Shown here one piece after another: positions 46,450 through 54,839 of a DNA stretch of 64,000 nt (its first letter is position 1; every line of letters begins with the position of its first letter). Made by a program: the position numbers and the translations under genes. Source of the stretch: Cryptosporangium arvum DSM 44712 (GTDB lineage: Bacteria > Actinomycetota > Actinomycetes > Mycobacteriales > Cryptosporangiaceae); assembly GCF_000585375.1 (NCBI RefSeq), contig NZ_KK073874.1:7785913-7849912 (forward strand), read 5' to 3'. The notes beneath the pieces were generated by a model. It saw only the letters and a list, made by a program, of their open reading frames with translations, was not told where the DNA came from and did not search any database.

Positions 46450-46604
46450 GACACCTCCTCCTCGAGCCGCTCGAGCTTGGCCTGGTTCCGGGCCCGCACA
46501 CCGTGGCGCCGACGCAACGCGTGGAACGCCCGCTCGGCGGCCTTGCGTTCGACCCTGGTCGCCCGCTCGGCCGCGAGCTGATCGACCCACGACTCCGGCT
46601 GCAC
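46425..46604 (-). CDS. small hypothetical coiled-coil protein
   Basis: From GTG 46604 this frame encodes 59 residues, MQPESWVDQLAAERATRVER, then a basic helix and ERLEEEVSYLPDGGS. Amphipathic helical character supports it being real, but no ribosome site is visible. It ends inside the convergent small basic gene (25 bp overlap). No homologue is recognised. Confidence 0.35.
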   Translation of the reverse strand: MQPESWVDQLAAERATRVERKAAERAFHALRRRHGVRARNQAKLERLEEEVSYLPDGGS

Positions 46605-46841
46605 GCGAACGACCGTAGCCAGCGCCCGGCCCCTCGGCCGACGGCGAACAGCGCCCGGTGGGCATCCAGCCGGTATGTGGACAGCAGCACACCGCCCCAC
46701 CCAGGTGCTAGGAGGTGCGCGCTCCGCGGCCGCGGAGTCCGCGTGGAGGCGTCACGCTCCCGAGGTGCTCCTGCGGCACAGTCCCCGGTTCCCGACGATC
46801 GGTGGAGTGAGGGCGCCGCACCGAAGGGCGGCTGGCCGGCG
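46605..46841. other. intergenic region with a 16-bp perfect palindrome
   Basis: No convincing gene is seen here. CTCCGCGGCCGCGGAG at 46722-46737 is a perfect palindrome about 105 nt beyond the end of the PLP deaminase gene. It might act as a terminator hairpin for that operon or be chance in GC-rich DNA. Confidence 0.3.
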
Positions 46842-47669
46842 TCAGCCCGTGACGACCGCCACGGCCGTGGTTCCGGTGGGTAGCTCGCCCCTCTCGGCCA
46901 AGGCGGACACGCCGAACAGCATCTTGCCGACGTAGATCGGGTCGGGGCGCCAACCGAGCTCACCCTCGAAGTCGTCGAGGAACGCCTCCAGCGCCGGCGT
47001 CGACTTGGCGAAGCCGCGGTGGTGGTAGCGCGTCTCGATCGACCAGTCTCCGACCCGGCGGCCGAACGTGCGTCGCTGCAGCGCCTCGACCTCGGCGTCG
47101 AGGAACTCGCCGCCCTTCAGCGCCGAGAAGCCGATCGCTCGTTGGCCGGGACGCAGACCGCCGGCTATCCCCGCCAGCGTGCCGCCGGTGCCGACCGGGC
47201 AGCAGATCACGTCGAACGGCACGTCGATCTCGGTGACGATGTCGAGGCAACCGCGCACCGCGAGCTCGTTGGAGCCGCCCTCCGGCACCAGGTAGAAGTC
47301 CCCGAATTCGCGCCGTAGCGCCGCGACGACGTCCGGATCTCCGCTCCGGCGATAGGTGCCCCGGTCGAGGTACGTGAGCCGCATCCCGCGCGCGACCGCT
47401 TCGGCCAGGCTCGGGTTGAGCGGGCGGTGCTCCTCCCCGCGGATCACGCCGATCGTCTCGAAGCCGAAGAGCGTCCCGGCCGCCGCCACCGCGCGGATCA
47501 GGTTCGAGTACGCGCCGCCGAACGCCAGCAGGCGGCGATGCCCCTGCGCCCGGGCCGCGTCGAGGTTCAGCCGCAGCTTGCGGTACTTGTTGCCGGGCAG
47601 CTCCGGGTGGATCAGGTCGTCGCGTTTGAGCAGCACGGTGACGCCCCCGGCCACGGCCCACTCGACCAT
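46842..47669 (-). CDS. PLP-dependent D-cysteine desulfhydrase/ACC deaminase family protein
   Basis: The 275-residue enzyme has the PLP lysine in LPGNKYRKLRLNLDAARAQG and the preceding LLKRDDLIHPE, the phosphate-binding VGTGGTLAGIAGGL and LAFGGAYSNLIRAVAAAG. Members deaminate D-cysteine, other D-amino acids or 1-aminocyclopropane-1-carboxylate; the motif set cannot separate these. ATG 47669 overlaps the response-regulator stop as TGATG. The gene is therefore third in the kinase/regulator operon, an unusual companion for a two-component system. Confidence 0.82.
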   Translation of the reverse strand: MVEWAVAGGVTVLLKRDDLIHPELPGNKYRKLRLNLDAARAQGHRRLLAFGGAYSNLIRAVAAAGTLFGFETIGVIRGEEHRPLNPSLAEAVARGMRLTYLDRGTYRRSGDPDVVAALRREFGDFYLVPEGGSNELAVRGCLDIVTEIDVPFDVICCPVGTGGTLAGIAGGLRPGQRAIGFSALKGGEFLDAEVEALQRRTFGRRVGDWSIETRYHHRGFAKSTPALEAFLDDFEGELGWRPDPIYVGKMLFGVSALAERGELPTGTTAVAVVTG

Positions 47670-48340
47670 CAAGCCGGGCGGCCGCCCTTCGCGCGGACGA
47701 TGCCCAGGTCGTAGGCGAGGATCGTCGCGCGTACCCGGTCCCGGACGCCCAGCTTCGTCAGCAACGCGTTCACGTGGGTCTTCACGGTGCCGACCCCGAC
47801 GCCCAGCTCCTCGGCCAGCTCCGCGTTGGAGAGACCGGACGCCAGGAGCACGAACACCTCGCGTTCGCGGGCGGTCAGCCCGGCGAGCATGGACTCGGCC
47901 TCCGGGTCGGGCGGTGGGCCGCCCTCGGCGAAGGTGGCGATCAGCCGGCGGGTGACGGTGGGCGCGAGCATGCCCTCGCCGGCGGCCACCACCCGCACCG
48001 CGTTCAGGAGCTCCTCGGGCTCGGCGTCCTTGAGCAGGTAACCGGCCGCTCCGGCCCGGAGCGCCTCGTAGACGTAGGAGTCGAGATCGAACGTGGTCAG
48101 CACGACGACCCGGGGCGCGCCGGGCTGATCGGTGAGCAACCGGGTGGCGGTGAGGCCGTCCATGCCCGGCATCCGGATGTCCATCACGATGACGTCGGGC
48201 TGGAGCGACCTCGCCAGCTCGACGCCCGCGGCACCGTCGCCGGCTTCACCGACCACCGCGATGTCGGGCTCCGAGTCCAGGATCGCGGCGAACCCGGCCC
48301 GCAGCACCGGCTGGTCCTCGACCACCAGCACCCGGATCAT
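47669..48340 (-). CDS. NarL/LuxR-type response regulator
   Basis: The 223-residue protein has a receiver domain (VLVVEDQPVLRAGF with the acidic pocket, phospho-acceptor in DVIVMDIRMPGMDG, conserved Lys in YLLKDAEPEEL) and a C-terminal LuxR HTH (LTAREREVFVLLASGLSNAE and GVGVGTVKTHVNALLTK). ATG 48340 overlaps the kinase stop as ATGA, so the two are translated together. It is the only regulator near both duplicated kinases and the best candidate to bind the dyads at 50396 and 53227. Confidence 0.92.
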   Translation of the reverse strand: MIRVLVVEDQPVLRAGFAAILDSEPDIAVVGEAGDGAAGVELARSLQPDVIVMDIRMPGMDGLTATRLLTDQPGAPRVVVLTTFDLDSYVYEALRAGAAGYLLKDAEPEELLNAVRVVAAGEGMLAPTVTRRLIATFAEGGPPPDPEAESMLAGLTAREREVFVLLASGLSNAELAEELGVGVGTVKTHVNALLTKLGVRDRVRATILAYDLGIVRAKGGRPA

Positions 48341-50358
48341 GCCGACGCCGCCAGCGCACCGGGACGCTCGGTGCCCGCCGGCTCGGCCGCTCCCAGCGGC
48401 TCGGCGGTGGCAGCGGTGGTGGCGGGATCGAGCGCGGTGAGCAGCTCACGCATCGCCGCCAGTGCGGCTCGGGCCGCGGCCACCACGTCGTCGGGGTTGC
48501 CCGCGTCGGCGGCGGCCACGACCCGCTCGGTGTGCTGGAGCACCTGCTCACGCAACCCGCCGACCAGCCGGGCCCGCTCGGCCCTGGCCTCGCTCTCGGC
48601 GGCGGCGACCGCCGCGGTGACCGCGCTGTGCTCGCGACGCACGACACCGTCGCGCCGCAGACGAACCACGAACCCGCCGGCCCACGCGAGAACGAGCAGA
48701 GCCGTCACCGCCGCCCCCGTCAGCAGGCCGAGGAACACCGTGGGCGCCGGGTCGATCGCTCGGCCGGCGTCGGCGGCGTCCTTCACCCGCACGGCGATGG
48801 ACATCGCCCCGAGCACGGCGGCCGAGGCCGGCAGCACGGCCAGGCTCAGCCCCTGGTGGCGAGCGTGGGCACCGACCGTGTAGACGGCCACCGCCTCGGC
48901 GCCGATCGCGAAGATCAGCGCGGACGCGAGGTCGTCGGTCATCCCGTCGGGGGTGAGCCAGAGCGGCCACAGCCCGGCGGTGGCGAACACGCCGGCCCAG
49001 GCCACCCAGGGCGCGCGGCTCCGGACCAGCAGCGGTGCGCCGTGCGCGATCAGCAGGAACAGCGGCCAGATGCCGAGCGGGACCGGATGGACCGTCCAGT
49101 TGTCCTCGTCGGGGATGTAGAGACCGGCGATCGAGAACGCGAGCAGCACCGCGACGATGCCGACGTCGATGAGCGGTGTGCGGTGCGCGGCCCACCAACG
49201 CTCGGAGCGGTTCCTCGCCGGTGCGGTGGCCGGGACGGTGGCGCTCACCTGCCAGCCGTCGTCGCCGGCCGGGCCCGCGGTGAGGGTGCCGCCGAGCGCG
49301 GTGACCCGCCGCCGCAGGCCGGCGAGGCCGCGCCCCGAGCCGAGGCGCACCACGTTGCCGCCGGCGACGAGGTCGTTGTCGACGACGACGGCCAGCTGCC
49401 CGACGTCGGACGCGGGGTTGGTGGTGAGGGCGAGCCGGACGCGGACCGTGCCACCGGGTGCGTAGCGCAGGGTGTTCGTGAGCGCCTCGCGGACGACCGC
49501 GTGGGCGGCCTCGGTGACCGGCAGCGGGAGCGGCCCCGGGTCGGGTGCCTCGAGCGTGACGTGCTGCCCGAGGCGGGTGAACGCGTCGCTCAGCTCGGCC
49601 AGGCGATCGGAGAGGTGCGGGCCGGTGGGGGCGGGGCCGGAGCCGCCGAGCAGCGCGCGCAGCTCGGCGAGGGCCTTCCGGCCGGTGGTGGCGGCCGCGG
49701 TGAGGCTCTCGGCGAGCAGCTCCGGACGGCTGCGGCGCAACCGGACGGCCGCGTTCACCGAGACGACGATCGATGTCAGATGGTGCGCGCTGACGTCGTG
49801 CAGCTCGGCCGAGAGGCGCTGACGTTCGCCCGAGCCGGCCTCGCGGTGGGCGGTGCGGGCCTGGCGCAGTGCGTCGGCGGCGGCCTGCCGACCGGCCCTC
49901 CACTGCTGGCGCGCGACCCCGCCGCCCGCGACGACCACGTACGCGACCACCATGAACCCGTACTCGGCGATGCCCTCGCTGGTGACGCCGAACTCGAGTG
50001 CGCCGACGGCGGCCTGCCACACCACCAGCGACACCAGCGCGATCACCCAGGTGTGCCGCGGCCGCCAGGCAGCCACCGAGTACAGCGCGACGAGATCGGC
50101 CAGCGCCAACGTCAGCACACCGTCGTACGGGCTGGCCAGGACCGCGACCGTGATCGCGGCGGCCGCCCCCACCAGCGAGGCCACCGGCCGGGTGCGCCGC
50201 AGGCACAGGGCGGCCGCGCCGAGGAGCGTCGCGAGCACGGTGATGCCGGCCGACAGCGGATCGCCGTGCTCGGGCGCACCGGGCACCCAGCCGCCCGGCC
50301 ACCACACCAGCTGGGTGGCGGCGAGCACCAGGGGCAGGATCACCGTCTTCATCGGCAT
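48337..50358 (-). CDS. sensor histidine kinase with a second, degenerate kinase half
   Basis: The 673-residue protein contains two modules. The first has four or five membrane helices (1-150), a HisKA_3 dimerisation domain with LSAELHDVSAHHLTS (phospho-accepting His187), and a HATPase domain (HAVVREALTNTLRYAPGG, GSGRGLAGLRRRVTALGG). The second (about 390-673) has six membrane helices and a HisKA_3-like helix ERARLVGGLREQVLQHTERV in which Arg603 replaces the His, then DPDDVV-type helices and no ATPase domain. It resembles a kinase fused to a dead paralogue lacking its catalytic part. It is divergent from a CPBP protease gene. Confidence 0.85.
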   Translation of the reverse strand: MPMKTVILPLVLAATQLVWWPGGWVPGAPEHGDPLSAGITVLATLLGAAALCLRRTRPVASLVGAAAAITVAVLASPYDGVLTLALADLVALYSVAAWRPRHTWVIALVSLVVWQAAVGALEFGVTSEGIAEYGFMVVAYVVVAGGGVARQQWRAGRQAAADALRQARTAHREAGSGERQRLSAELHDVSAHHLTSIVVSVNAAVRLRRSRPELLAESLTAAATTGRKALAELRALLGGSGPAPTGPHLSDRLAELSDAFTRLGQHVTLEAPDPGPLPLPVTEAAHAVVREALTNTLRYAPGGTVRVRLALTTNPASDVGQLAVVVDNDLVAGGNVVRLGSGRGLAGLRRRVTALGGTLTAGPAGDDGWQVSATVPATAPARNRSERWWAAHRTPLIDVGIVAVLLAFSIAGLYIPDEDNWTVHPVPLGIWPLFLLIAHGAPLLVRSRAPWVAWAGVFATAGLWPLWLTPDGMTDDLASALIFAIGAEAVAVYTVGAHARHQGLSLAVLPASAAVLGAMSIAVRVKDAADAGRAIDPAPTVFLGLLTGAAVTALLVLAWAGGFVVRLRRDGVVRREHSAVTAAVAAAESEARAERARLVGGLREQVLQHTERVVAAADAGNPDDVVAAARAALAAMRELLTALDPATTAATAEPLGAAEPAGTERPGALAASA

Positions 50359-50395
50359 CGACCTTAGGGGGTCGGTCCGACAAGATCTGTCAGGT

Positions 50396-50413
50396 CTCTA
50401 TCGCTCGGTAGAG
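50396..50413. promoter_or_regulatory. 18-bp dyad between kinase and CPBP protease genes, copy 1
   Basis: CTCTATCGCTCGGTAGAG has arms CTCTAyC/GGTAGAG around a 4-nt centre. The dyad extends by GT and AC on the outside here. It lies 58 nt before the CPBP start and 38 nt before the kinase start. The same element, differing at one central base, is at 53227-53244, again 58 nt before a CPBP start. Conservation of sequence and spacing points to a shared operator for the divergent genes. Confidence 0.65.
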
Positions 50414-50470
50414 ACGGGGATCCTGCGCACAGCCGATGCGCCCGGCTCCCGCCGTGCCGACCCTGGAACC

Positions 50471-51379
50471 ATGACCCCCTACCACCGGCTCGCCCGGACA
50501 CCGACGAACCGCTGGTGGAAGACCCTGCTCGGCTTCGTGCTGGCGCCGATCGCCTACCTGGTGGTCGTCGCCGCCGGAGCGTTGGTGCTCCTGATCCCCG
50601 GCGTCGGCTCCGACGTCGGGCCGCTGGCCGAGTTCGCGCTGGGCATCGGTGCGGTGGCCGTGATGCTGCCGATCGTCCTGCTCGTCGCCCGGGTGACCCA
50701 GGGGCGCCGCCCCGGCACGCTCTCGTCGGTGCTGGGGCGGTTGCGCTGGCGGTGGATGCTGCTCTGCGGCCTGCTCGCCATCGGGACGTCGGTGCTGTCG
50801 CTGGCGCTGCTGGCGGTGGTCGGCCCGGACGGTGGCGAGGAGTACCGGTTCGCCGGCTGGGCCACGTTCGCCCCGGCGCTGCTCGTCGTGCTCGCGCTGG
50901 TGCCGGTGCAGGCGGCCGCCGAGGAGTACCTGTGCCGCGGCTGGATCCTGCAGTCGGTCGCCGCGTTCGTCGGGCTGCGCTGGATCGCGATCGGCGTCCA
51001 GGCGCTCGTGTTCACGCTGCTGCACGGCATCGGAACGGGCTGGGGCTTCGTCGATCTGATGGTGTTCGGCGGGGTCGCGGGGTGGCTGGCGATCCGGACC
51101 GGCGGGCTGGAGGCCGGCATCGCGGCCCACGCCGTGAACAACGTCCTGGCGTTCGGGATCGCGGTCAGCGCGGTCGGCGGGCTGACGATCGACGAGACCG
51201 CGGCGGACTCCGGCTGGCAGCTGGCCGTAGTCGACAGCGTGGTGTTCGTCGGTTACGCGGTCGCGGTGCACTGGCTGGCGAAGCGGATGCGGGTCGAGTC
51301 GACGCGTCCCGAGTCGACGCCTCCCGAGCCCGCGCGGATCACACCAGAACCCGCGCTGGTGCCGGATCGAGCGCGGTGA
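50471..51379 (+). CDS. CPBP family intramembrane metalloprotease, copy 1
   Basis: The 302-residue polytopic membrane protein has the CPBP (CAAX protease/bacteriocin-processing) motifs AAAEEYLCRGWILQSV with the Glu-Glu-x3-Arg signature, VFTLLHGIGTG, and the late HAVNNVLAFG. These supply the glutamate zwitter/metal site and the metal-binding His residues inside the membrane. Bacterial members serve in prenyl-protein processing, bacteriocin immunity or sigma-related proteolysis. ATG 50471 has GGAAC upstream. The Pro-rich tail overlaps the neighbouring kinase gene by 41 bp. Confidence 0.85.
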   Translation: MTPYHRLARTPTNRWWKTLLGFVLAPIAYLVVVAAGALVLLIPGVGSDVGPLAEFALGIGAVAVMLPIVLLVARVTQGRRPGTLSSVLGRLRWRWMLLCGLLAIGTSVLSLALLAVVGPDGGEEYRFAGWATFAPALLVVLALVPVQAAAEEYLCRGWILQSVAAFVGLRWIAIGVQALVFTLLHGIGTGWGFVDLMVFGGVAGWLAIRTGGLEAGIAAHAVNNVLAFGIAVSAVGGLTIDETAADSGWQLAVVDSVVFVGYAVAVHWLAKRMRVESTRPESTPPEPARITPEPALVPDRAR

Positions 51380-53208
51380 GCAGCTCGCGCATGGCCGCCA
51401 GCGCGGCCCGCGCAGCGGCCAGCACCTCGTCCGGATCACCCCGGTCGGCTGCGAGAACGACCCGGTCGGTCTGCCGCAGCACCTGCTCGCGCAGGCCGCC
51501 GACGAGCCGGGAGCGCTCCGCCCGCGCTTCCCGCTCGGCCGCCGACACCGCGGCCGTGACGGCGCCGTCCTCCCGGCCGACGATCCGGTCACGCCGCAAT
51601 CGCACCGCGAACCCGACGGCCCAGGGCACCGCGGCGACGGCGGTGATCGCGGCCGCGATGGACACGAAGATCACGAGGTATCCGAGCGCGGACTTCAGCT
51701 CTTCGCTCTCGTACACCGCCACGCCGATCGTGGCCAGCAGCCCGGTGATCGCGCCGGTGGCCGGCGCCACCAGAAGGCTCGCCCACTTGTGCCGGGCGTG
51801 CGCACCCACCGCGTAGACCGCGACGAACTCCGTGCCGACGGCGAACATGATCAGGTCGAGCCGTCCCTGGGCGGCGGCCCCGCCGGCGTTGAACATCCAG
51901 ATCGGCCACAGCGCGACCGTCGCGAACACCGCCGCCCACGCGGCCCACGGGGTCCGGCGCCGGTACAGCAGCGGCAGCGTGTGCAGGGGCGTCACGGCCG
52001 CCAGCAACAGCCAGGTACGGCCGTCCAGCGGCGCCGACTCGTCCGGGATGAGCGCCAGGCCCAGCGGCATCGCGAGCAGCAGCGCCGTCGTGGTGACGTC
52101 GATCAGTTCGGGCACCCAGCGACTCCGGACCTTGGCCGTGGTCGACACGGTTGCCACCACGCGCCAGCCGCCCCCTTCGATCGGGCCGGCGGTCAGGACT
52201 CCGCCGAGCAGGTGCGCCCGTCGTCGCAGGCCACCGAGGCCGCGTCCGGAGCCGAGCCGCTCGCCGGGGCCCGCGCCGGCGTCGTTCTCGACCACGACGT
52301 GCAGCCGCCCGACGTCGAGCAGGAGACGGACGCGGACCGTGGCGCCGGGTGCGTACCGCACGGTGTTCGTCAGCGCTTCCCGCACGATCGCGTGCACGAG
52401 CTCGGCGACCGGCGCGGTCAGGGAGTCCAGCGCCGACAGTTCGACCGTGACGTGCTGGCCGAGCCGGGTGAACGCGTCGGCGAGTTCGGCCAGCCGCTCG
52501 CGCAGCGGCGCCTCGGCCGGAGCGTCGCCGTCGGCCAGGAGGCGGCGCAGTTCCTCCTGGGCGGCGCGACCGGTCTCGCCGGCCATCCGGAGGCTCTCGG
52601 CCTCCAGCGCTTTCACCCGGCTCGCGGCGTTCATCGTGACGACGATCGAGGTGAGGTGGTGGGCGCTGACGTCGTGCAGCTCCTCGGAGAGCCGACGCCG
52701 CTCACCCGCACCCGCCTCCAGGTGCGCGACCTGCGCCTGCTGCAACGCGTCGGCCGCCGCCCGCCGCCCGGCCAGCCACTGGTGGCGCGCCACGCCGCCG
52801 CCCGCCACCAGCAGGTAGCTCAGCACCATCAACCCGGTCTCGGCCACGTACCGGGCGGGCGCTGTCCCAGACCGCTGTCGCGATCGCCGCCTGCCAGACG
52901 CAGAGGAGGCCGAGCGTGATCACCCAGACGCGCCTGGCCTCGCGGACGACCACCGAGTACAGCGCGATCATGTCGAAGATCTGCACCACGGGGAGCGACT
53001 CCGCCGGTGTGGTCAGCTGCCCGGCGGTGAGTCCGGCGATCACCCCGGCGAACGCGATCAGCGGGCGCCGCCGACGCCAGCCCAGCGCCACCGTGACGAC
53101 GACGACCGCCAGCACGCCGACGTACTCGTCGGGGTGTGGGATCAGGTGGCGCGGCCAATAGAACAACTGCAGCACGCCCAGCGCGACCGGCAGCGTCCAG
53201 TTTCTCAT
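51339..53208 (-). pseudogene. frameshifted paralogue of the two-module histidine kinase
   Basis: Start ATG 53208 opens MRNWTLPVALGVLQLFYWPR and runs through membrane helices to VWQAAIATAVWDSARP near 52855. Homology to the neighbouring kinase then continues in another frame: AETGLMVLSYLLVAGGGVAR, LSEELHDVSAHHLTS (His kept), HAIVREALTNTVRYAPGA, GSGRGLGGLRRRAHLLGG, then six helices and LVGGLREQVLRQTDRVV, where the second His is again Arg. The shift needs one base skipped near CCCGCCCGG (52850-52862). The downstream frame alone, from GTG 52847, could still give a kinase lacking most membrane helices. No regulator gene adjoins it. Confidence 0.8.
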
Positions 53209-53226
53209 CGACTCGAACCCTAAGGG

Positions 53227-53244
53227 CTCTATCTCTCGGTAGAG
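53227..53244. promoter_or_regulatory. 18-bp dyad between kinase and CPBP protease genes, copy 2
   Basis: CTCTATCTCTCGGTAGAG differs from the 50396 copy at one central base. It lies 58 nt before the second CPBP start and 19 nt before the frameshifted kinase start. The flanking segment TCCTGC-x-C-x-CAGCCGA downstream is also shared by both copies. Confidence 0.65.
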
Positions 53245-53301
53245 GCCGTTTTCCTGCTCGCAGCCGACGAGATGGACCAGAGCCGGCCCGACGCTGAAGT
53301 C

Positions 53302-54138
53302 ATGCTGATCTATGCCACGCCCTTGATCCCCTACCACCGCCTCGCCGCGGCGACCGCTAACCGCCTGCGGCCGACGCTCGTCGCGTTCGCGCTGGTAGCA
53401 GCCGTCTATACGCTCGTGGTGCTCGGCCTGAGAACCCCGGACGTGAACCCGGCCGCTCGCTACGCGCTCGATCTCGCCCCCGCCGCCCTGCTGCTCCCGC
53501 TCACGTTCCTCGCGGTTCGGTGGGCGCAGGAGCGGAGACCGGGGACGCTCTCGTCGGTCCAGGGGCAGCTGCGGATGCGCTGGCTCGGCATCTGCGCGCT
53601 GGTGGCCGTGCCGGCGGCCGTGTACTCGTTCACGTGGCCGGGATGGACCACGTTCGTGCCGATGGTGATGGTCGCCGTCGCGCTGGTGCCGGTGCAGGCC
53701 GCGGCCGAGGAGTACCTGTTCCGCGGCTGGCTCCTGCAGTCGATCGGGGCGCACCTGACGTCGCCGTGGCCCGCGGTGGGCCTGCAGGCGGTGCTGTTCG
53801 CGCTGGTCCACGGCTCGTGGACGTACGCGGTGATCGGCGTCGTGGCCGGGTGGCTGACGGTGCGGACCGGTGGCCTCGAGGCCGCGATCGCGTTCCACGT
53901 CGTCAGCACCGTGGTGACTTTCGGTCAGGAGACCGCGGCGAACGTCGTCTTCGTGGTGGCTTACGGCCTGGTCGTGCGCTGGCTGGCGATCCGGCTGCGG
54001 GTCGGGACGAGGGCGCGCGGCGCGGCGTCGCTGACCCCGCTCGCCGAGGTGTCCAGGCGCACCGTTCCCACCACCCGCGGACCGGTCCTGACCAGGCGGT
54101 CCAATCGTTCGGAGGTGTCGTCGTCGTGTGGCAGGTAG
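53302..54138 (+). CDS. CPBP family intramembrane metalloprotease, copy 2
   Basis: The 278-residue membrane protein is a close paralogue of the 50471 gene: shared PYHRLA start, ERRPGTLSSVQGQLRMRWLG, AAAEEYLFRGWLLQSIGAH, LFALVHGSWTYAVIG, TGGLEAAIAFHVVSTVV. Catalytic Glu pair, Arg and both His are present. ATG 53302 was chosen because its distance to the dyad (58 nt) equals that of copy 1; ATG 53272 is possible. The last 60 residues lack similarity and lie antisense to the XRE regulator gene over 178 bp. Confidence 0.83.
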   Translation: MLIYATPLIPYHRLAAATANRLRPTLVAFALVAAVYTLVVLGLRTPDVNPAARYALDLAPAALLLPLTFLAVRWAQERRPGTLSSVQGQLRMRWLGICALVAVPAAVYSFTWPGWTTFVPMVMVAVALVPVQAAAEEYLFRGWLLQSIGAHLTSPWPAVGLQAVLFALVHGSWTYAVIGVVAGWLTVRTGGLEAAIAFHVVSTVVTFGQETAANVVFVVAYGLVVRWLAIRLRVGTRARGAASLTPLAEVSRRTVPTTRGPVLTRRSNRSEVSSSCGR

Positions 54139-54839
54139 AGCACCAGGCGCAGGTCGCCGGCGTCCGGGAAGACCATCGTCTCGGGGCGCAGCCGCAGCTC
54201 GCCGACGTCCGGGTGGCGCAGGACCTCCCGCCGCTCGCCGGTCGGCGGCGCGGCGGAGCTCCGGGCGAGATCGTCGGTCACGTATGGGTCTGAGGCGTGC
54301 GGCAGGTCGGCGCCGCGCAGGTCCGCGACCGCGTCCCACTCCGGGTAGACGTCGCGCGCCCGCGGATCGGTGAAGACGTAGCGGGCCAGGTTGCCGGTCT
54401 CCAGCAGGCCGATCGGCTCGGCGAGCAACCGGAACCCCTCGGTGAACGCGAGGACGTCGCTGATCCGGTTGAGCACCACCGCAGGCGAGGGCTCGAGCCG
54501 GTCGAGCACCATCCTTACCGCCCGGCTGACCTCGGTGGCCGGTGGTTCGACGATCAGGCACGCCACGCCGTCCTGGGCCTTCGCGATGCTGCGCAGGTGC
54601 AGCCGGTCGGCGTCCGAGAGCTGTAGCGCGTCCGCGAGCGCACCGATGACCTGCGCCGACGGGTGACGGTCCCGGCCCTGTTCGAGGCGGGCGAGGTACT
54701 CGACGCTCACCCCGGCGAGCGTGGCGAGTTCACCGCGACGGAGCCCGGGAGTGCGCCGGCGGGATCCCCGCGGAAGTCCGGCCTTCTCGGGCGGCAACCC
54801 CTCGCGCCGGGATCGCAGGAAATCGCCGAGCTCGCTCAT
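53961..54839 (-). CDS. XRE-family transcriptional regulator with MmyB-like ligand domain
   Basis: The 292-residue protein has an N-terminal helix-turn-helix (GDFLRSRREGLPPEKAGLP, RRTPGLRRGELATLAGVSVE, YLARLEQGRDRHPS) and a C-terminal MmyB-like domain (NRISDVLAFTEGFRLLAEP, LARYVFTDPRARDVYPEWDA). These regulators bind hydrophobic small molecules and often control an adjacent oxidoreductase. Here it is divergent from an FMN reductase gene 100 bp away. The C-terminal 35 residues extend beyond the usual end and overlap copy 2 of the CPBP gene. Confidence 0.88.
   Translation of the reverse strand: MSELGDFLRSRREGLPPEKAGLPRGSRRRTPGLRRGELATLAGVSVEYLARLEQGRDRHPSAQVIGALADALQLSDADRLHLRSIAKAQDGVACLIVEPPATEVSRAVRMVLDRLEPSPAVVLNRISDVLAFTEGFRLLAEPIGLLETGNLARYVFTDPRARDVYPEWDAVADLRGADLPHASDPYVTDDLARSSAAPPTGERREVLRHPDVGELRLRPETMVFPDAGDLRLVLYLPHDDDTSERLDRLVRTGPRVVGTVRLDTSASGVSDAAPRALVPTRSRIASQRTTRP

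Noticed and set aside
46722-46737. CTCCGCGGCCGCGGAG as a mobile-element end
   Set aside because: Single copy in the window, no transposase, no target duplication; at most a hairpin.
48532-50367. Long plus-strand open frame antisense to the histidine kinase
   Set aside because: It has Arg/Gly/His-rich shadow composition with no domain motif. The minus-strand frame has kinase motifs throughout. Similar shadow frames across the window (for example 57098-58795 minus and 58822-60543 minus) were dropped for the same reason.
52702-52870. Programmed ribosomal frameshift in the second kinase
   Set aside because: No slippery heptamer followed by a pseudoknot is evident, and the paralogue next door is in one frame. 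Mutation or sequence error is simpler.
53200-53226. T-loop-like GGTTCGAGTC on the minus strand
   Set aside because: No flanking T-stem pairs, no D-arm or acceptor stem; it lies in the short leader of the kinase gene.
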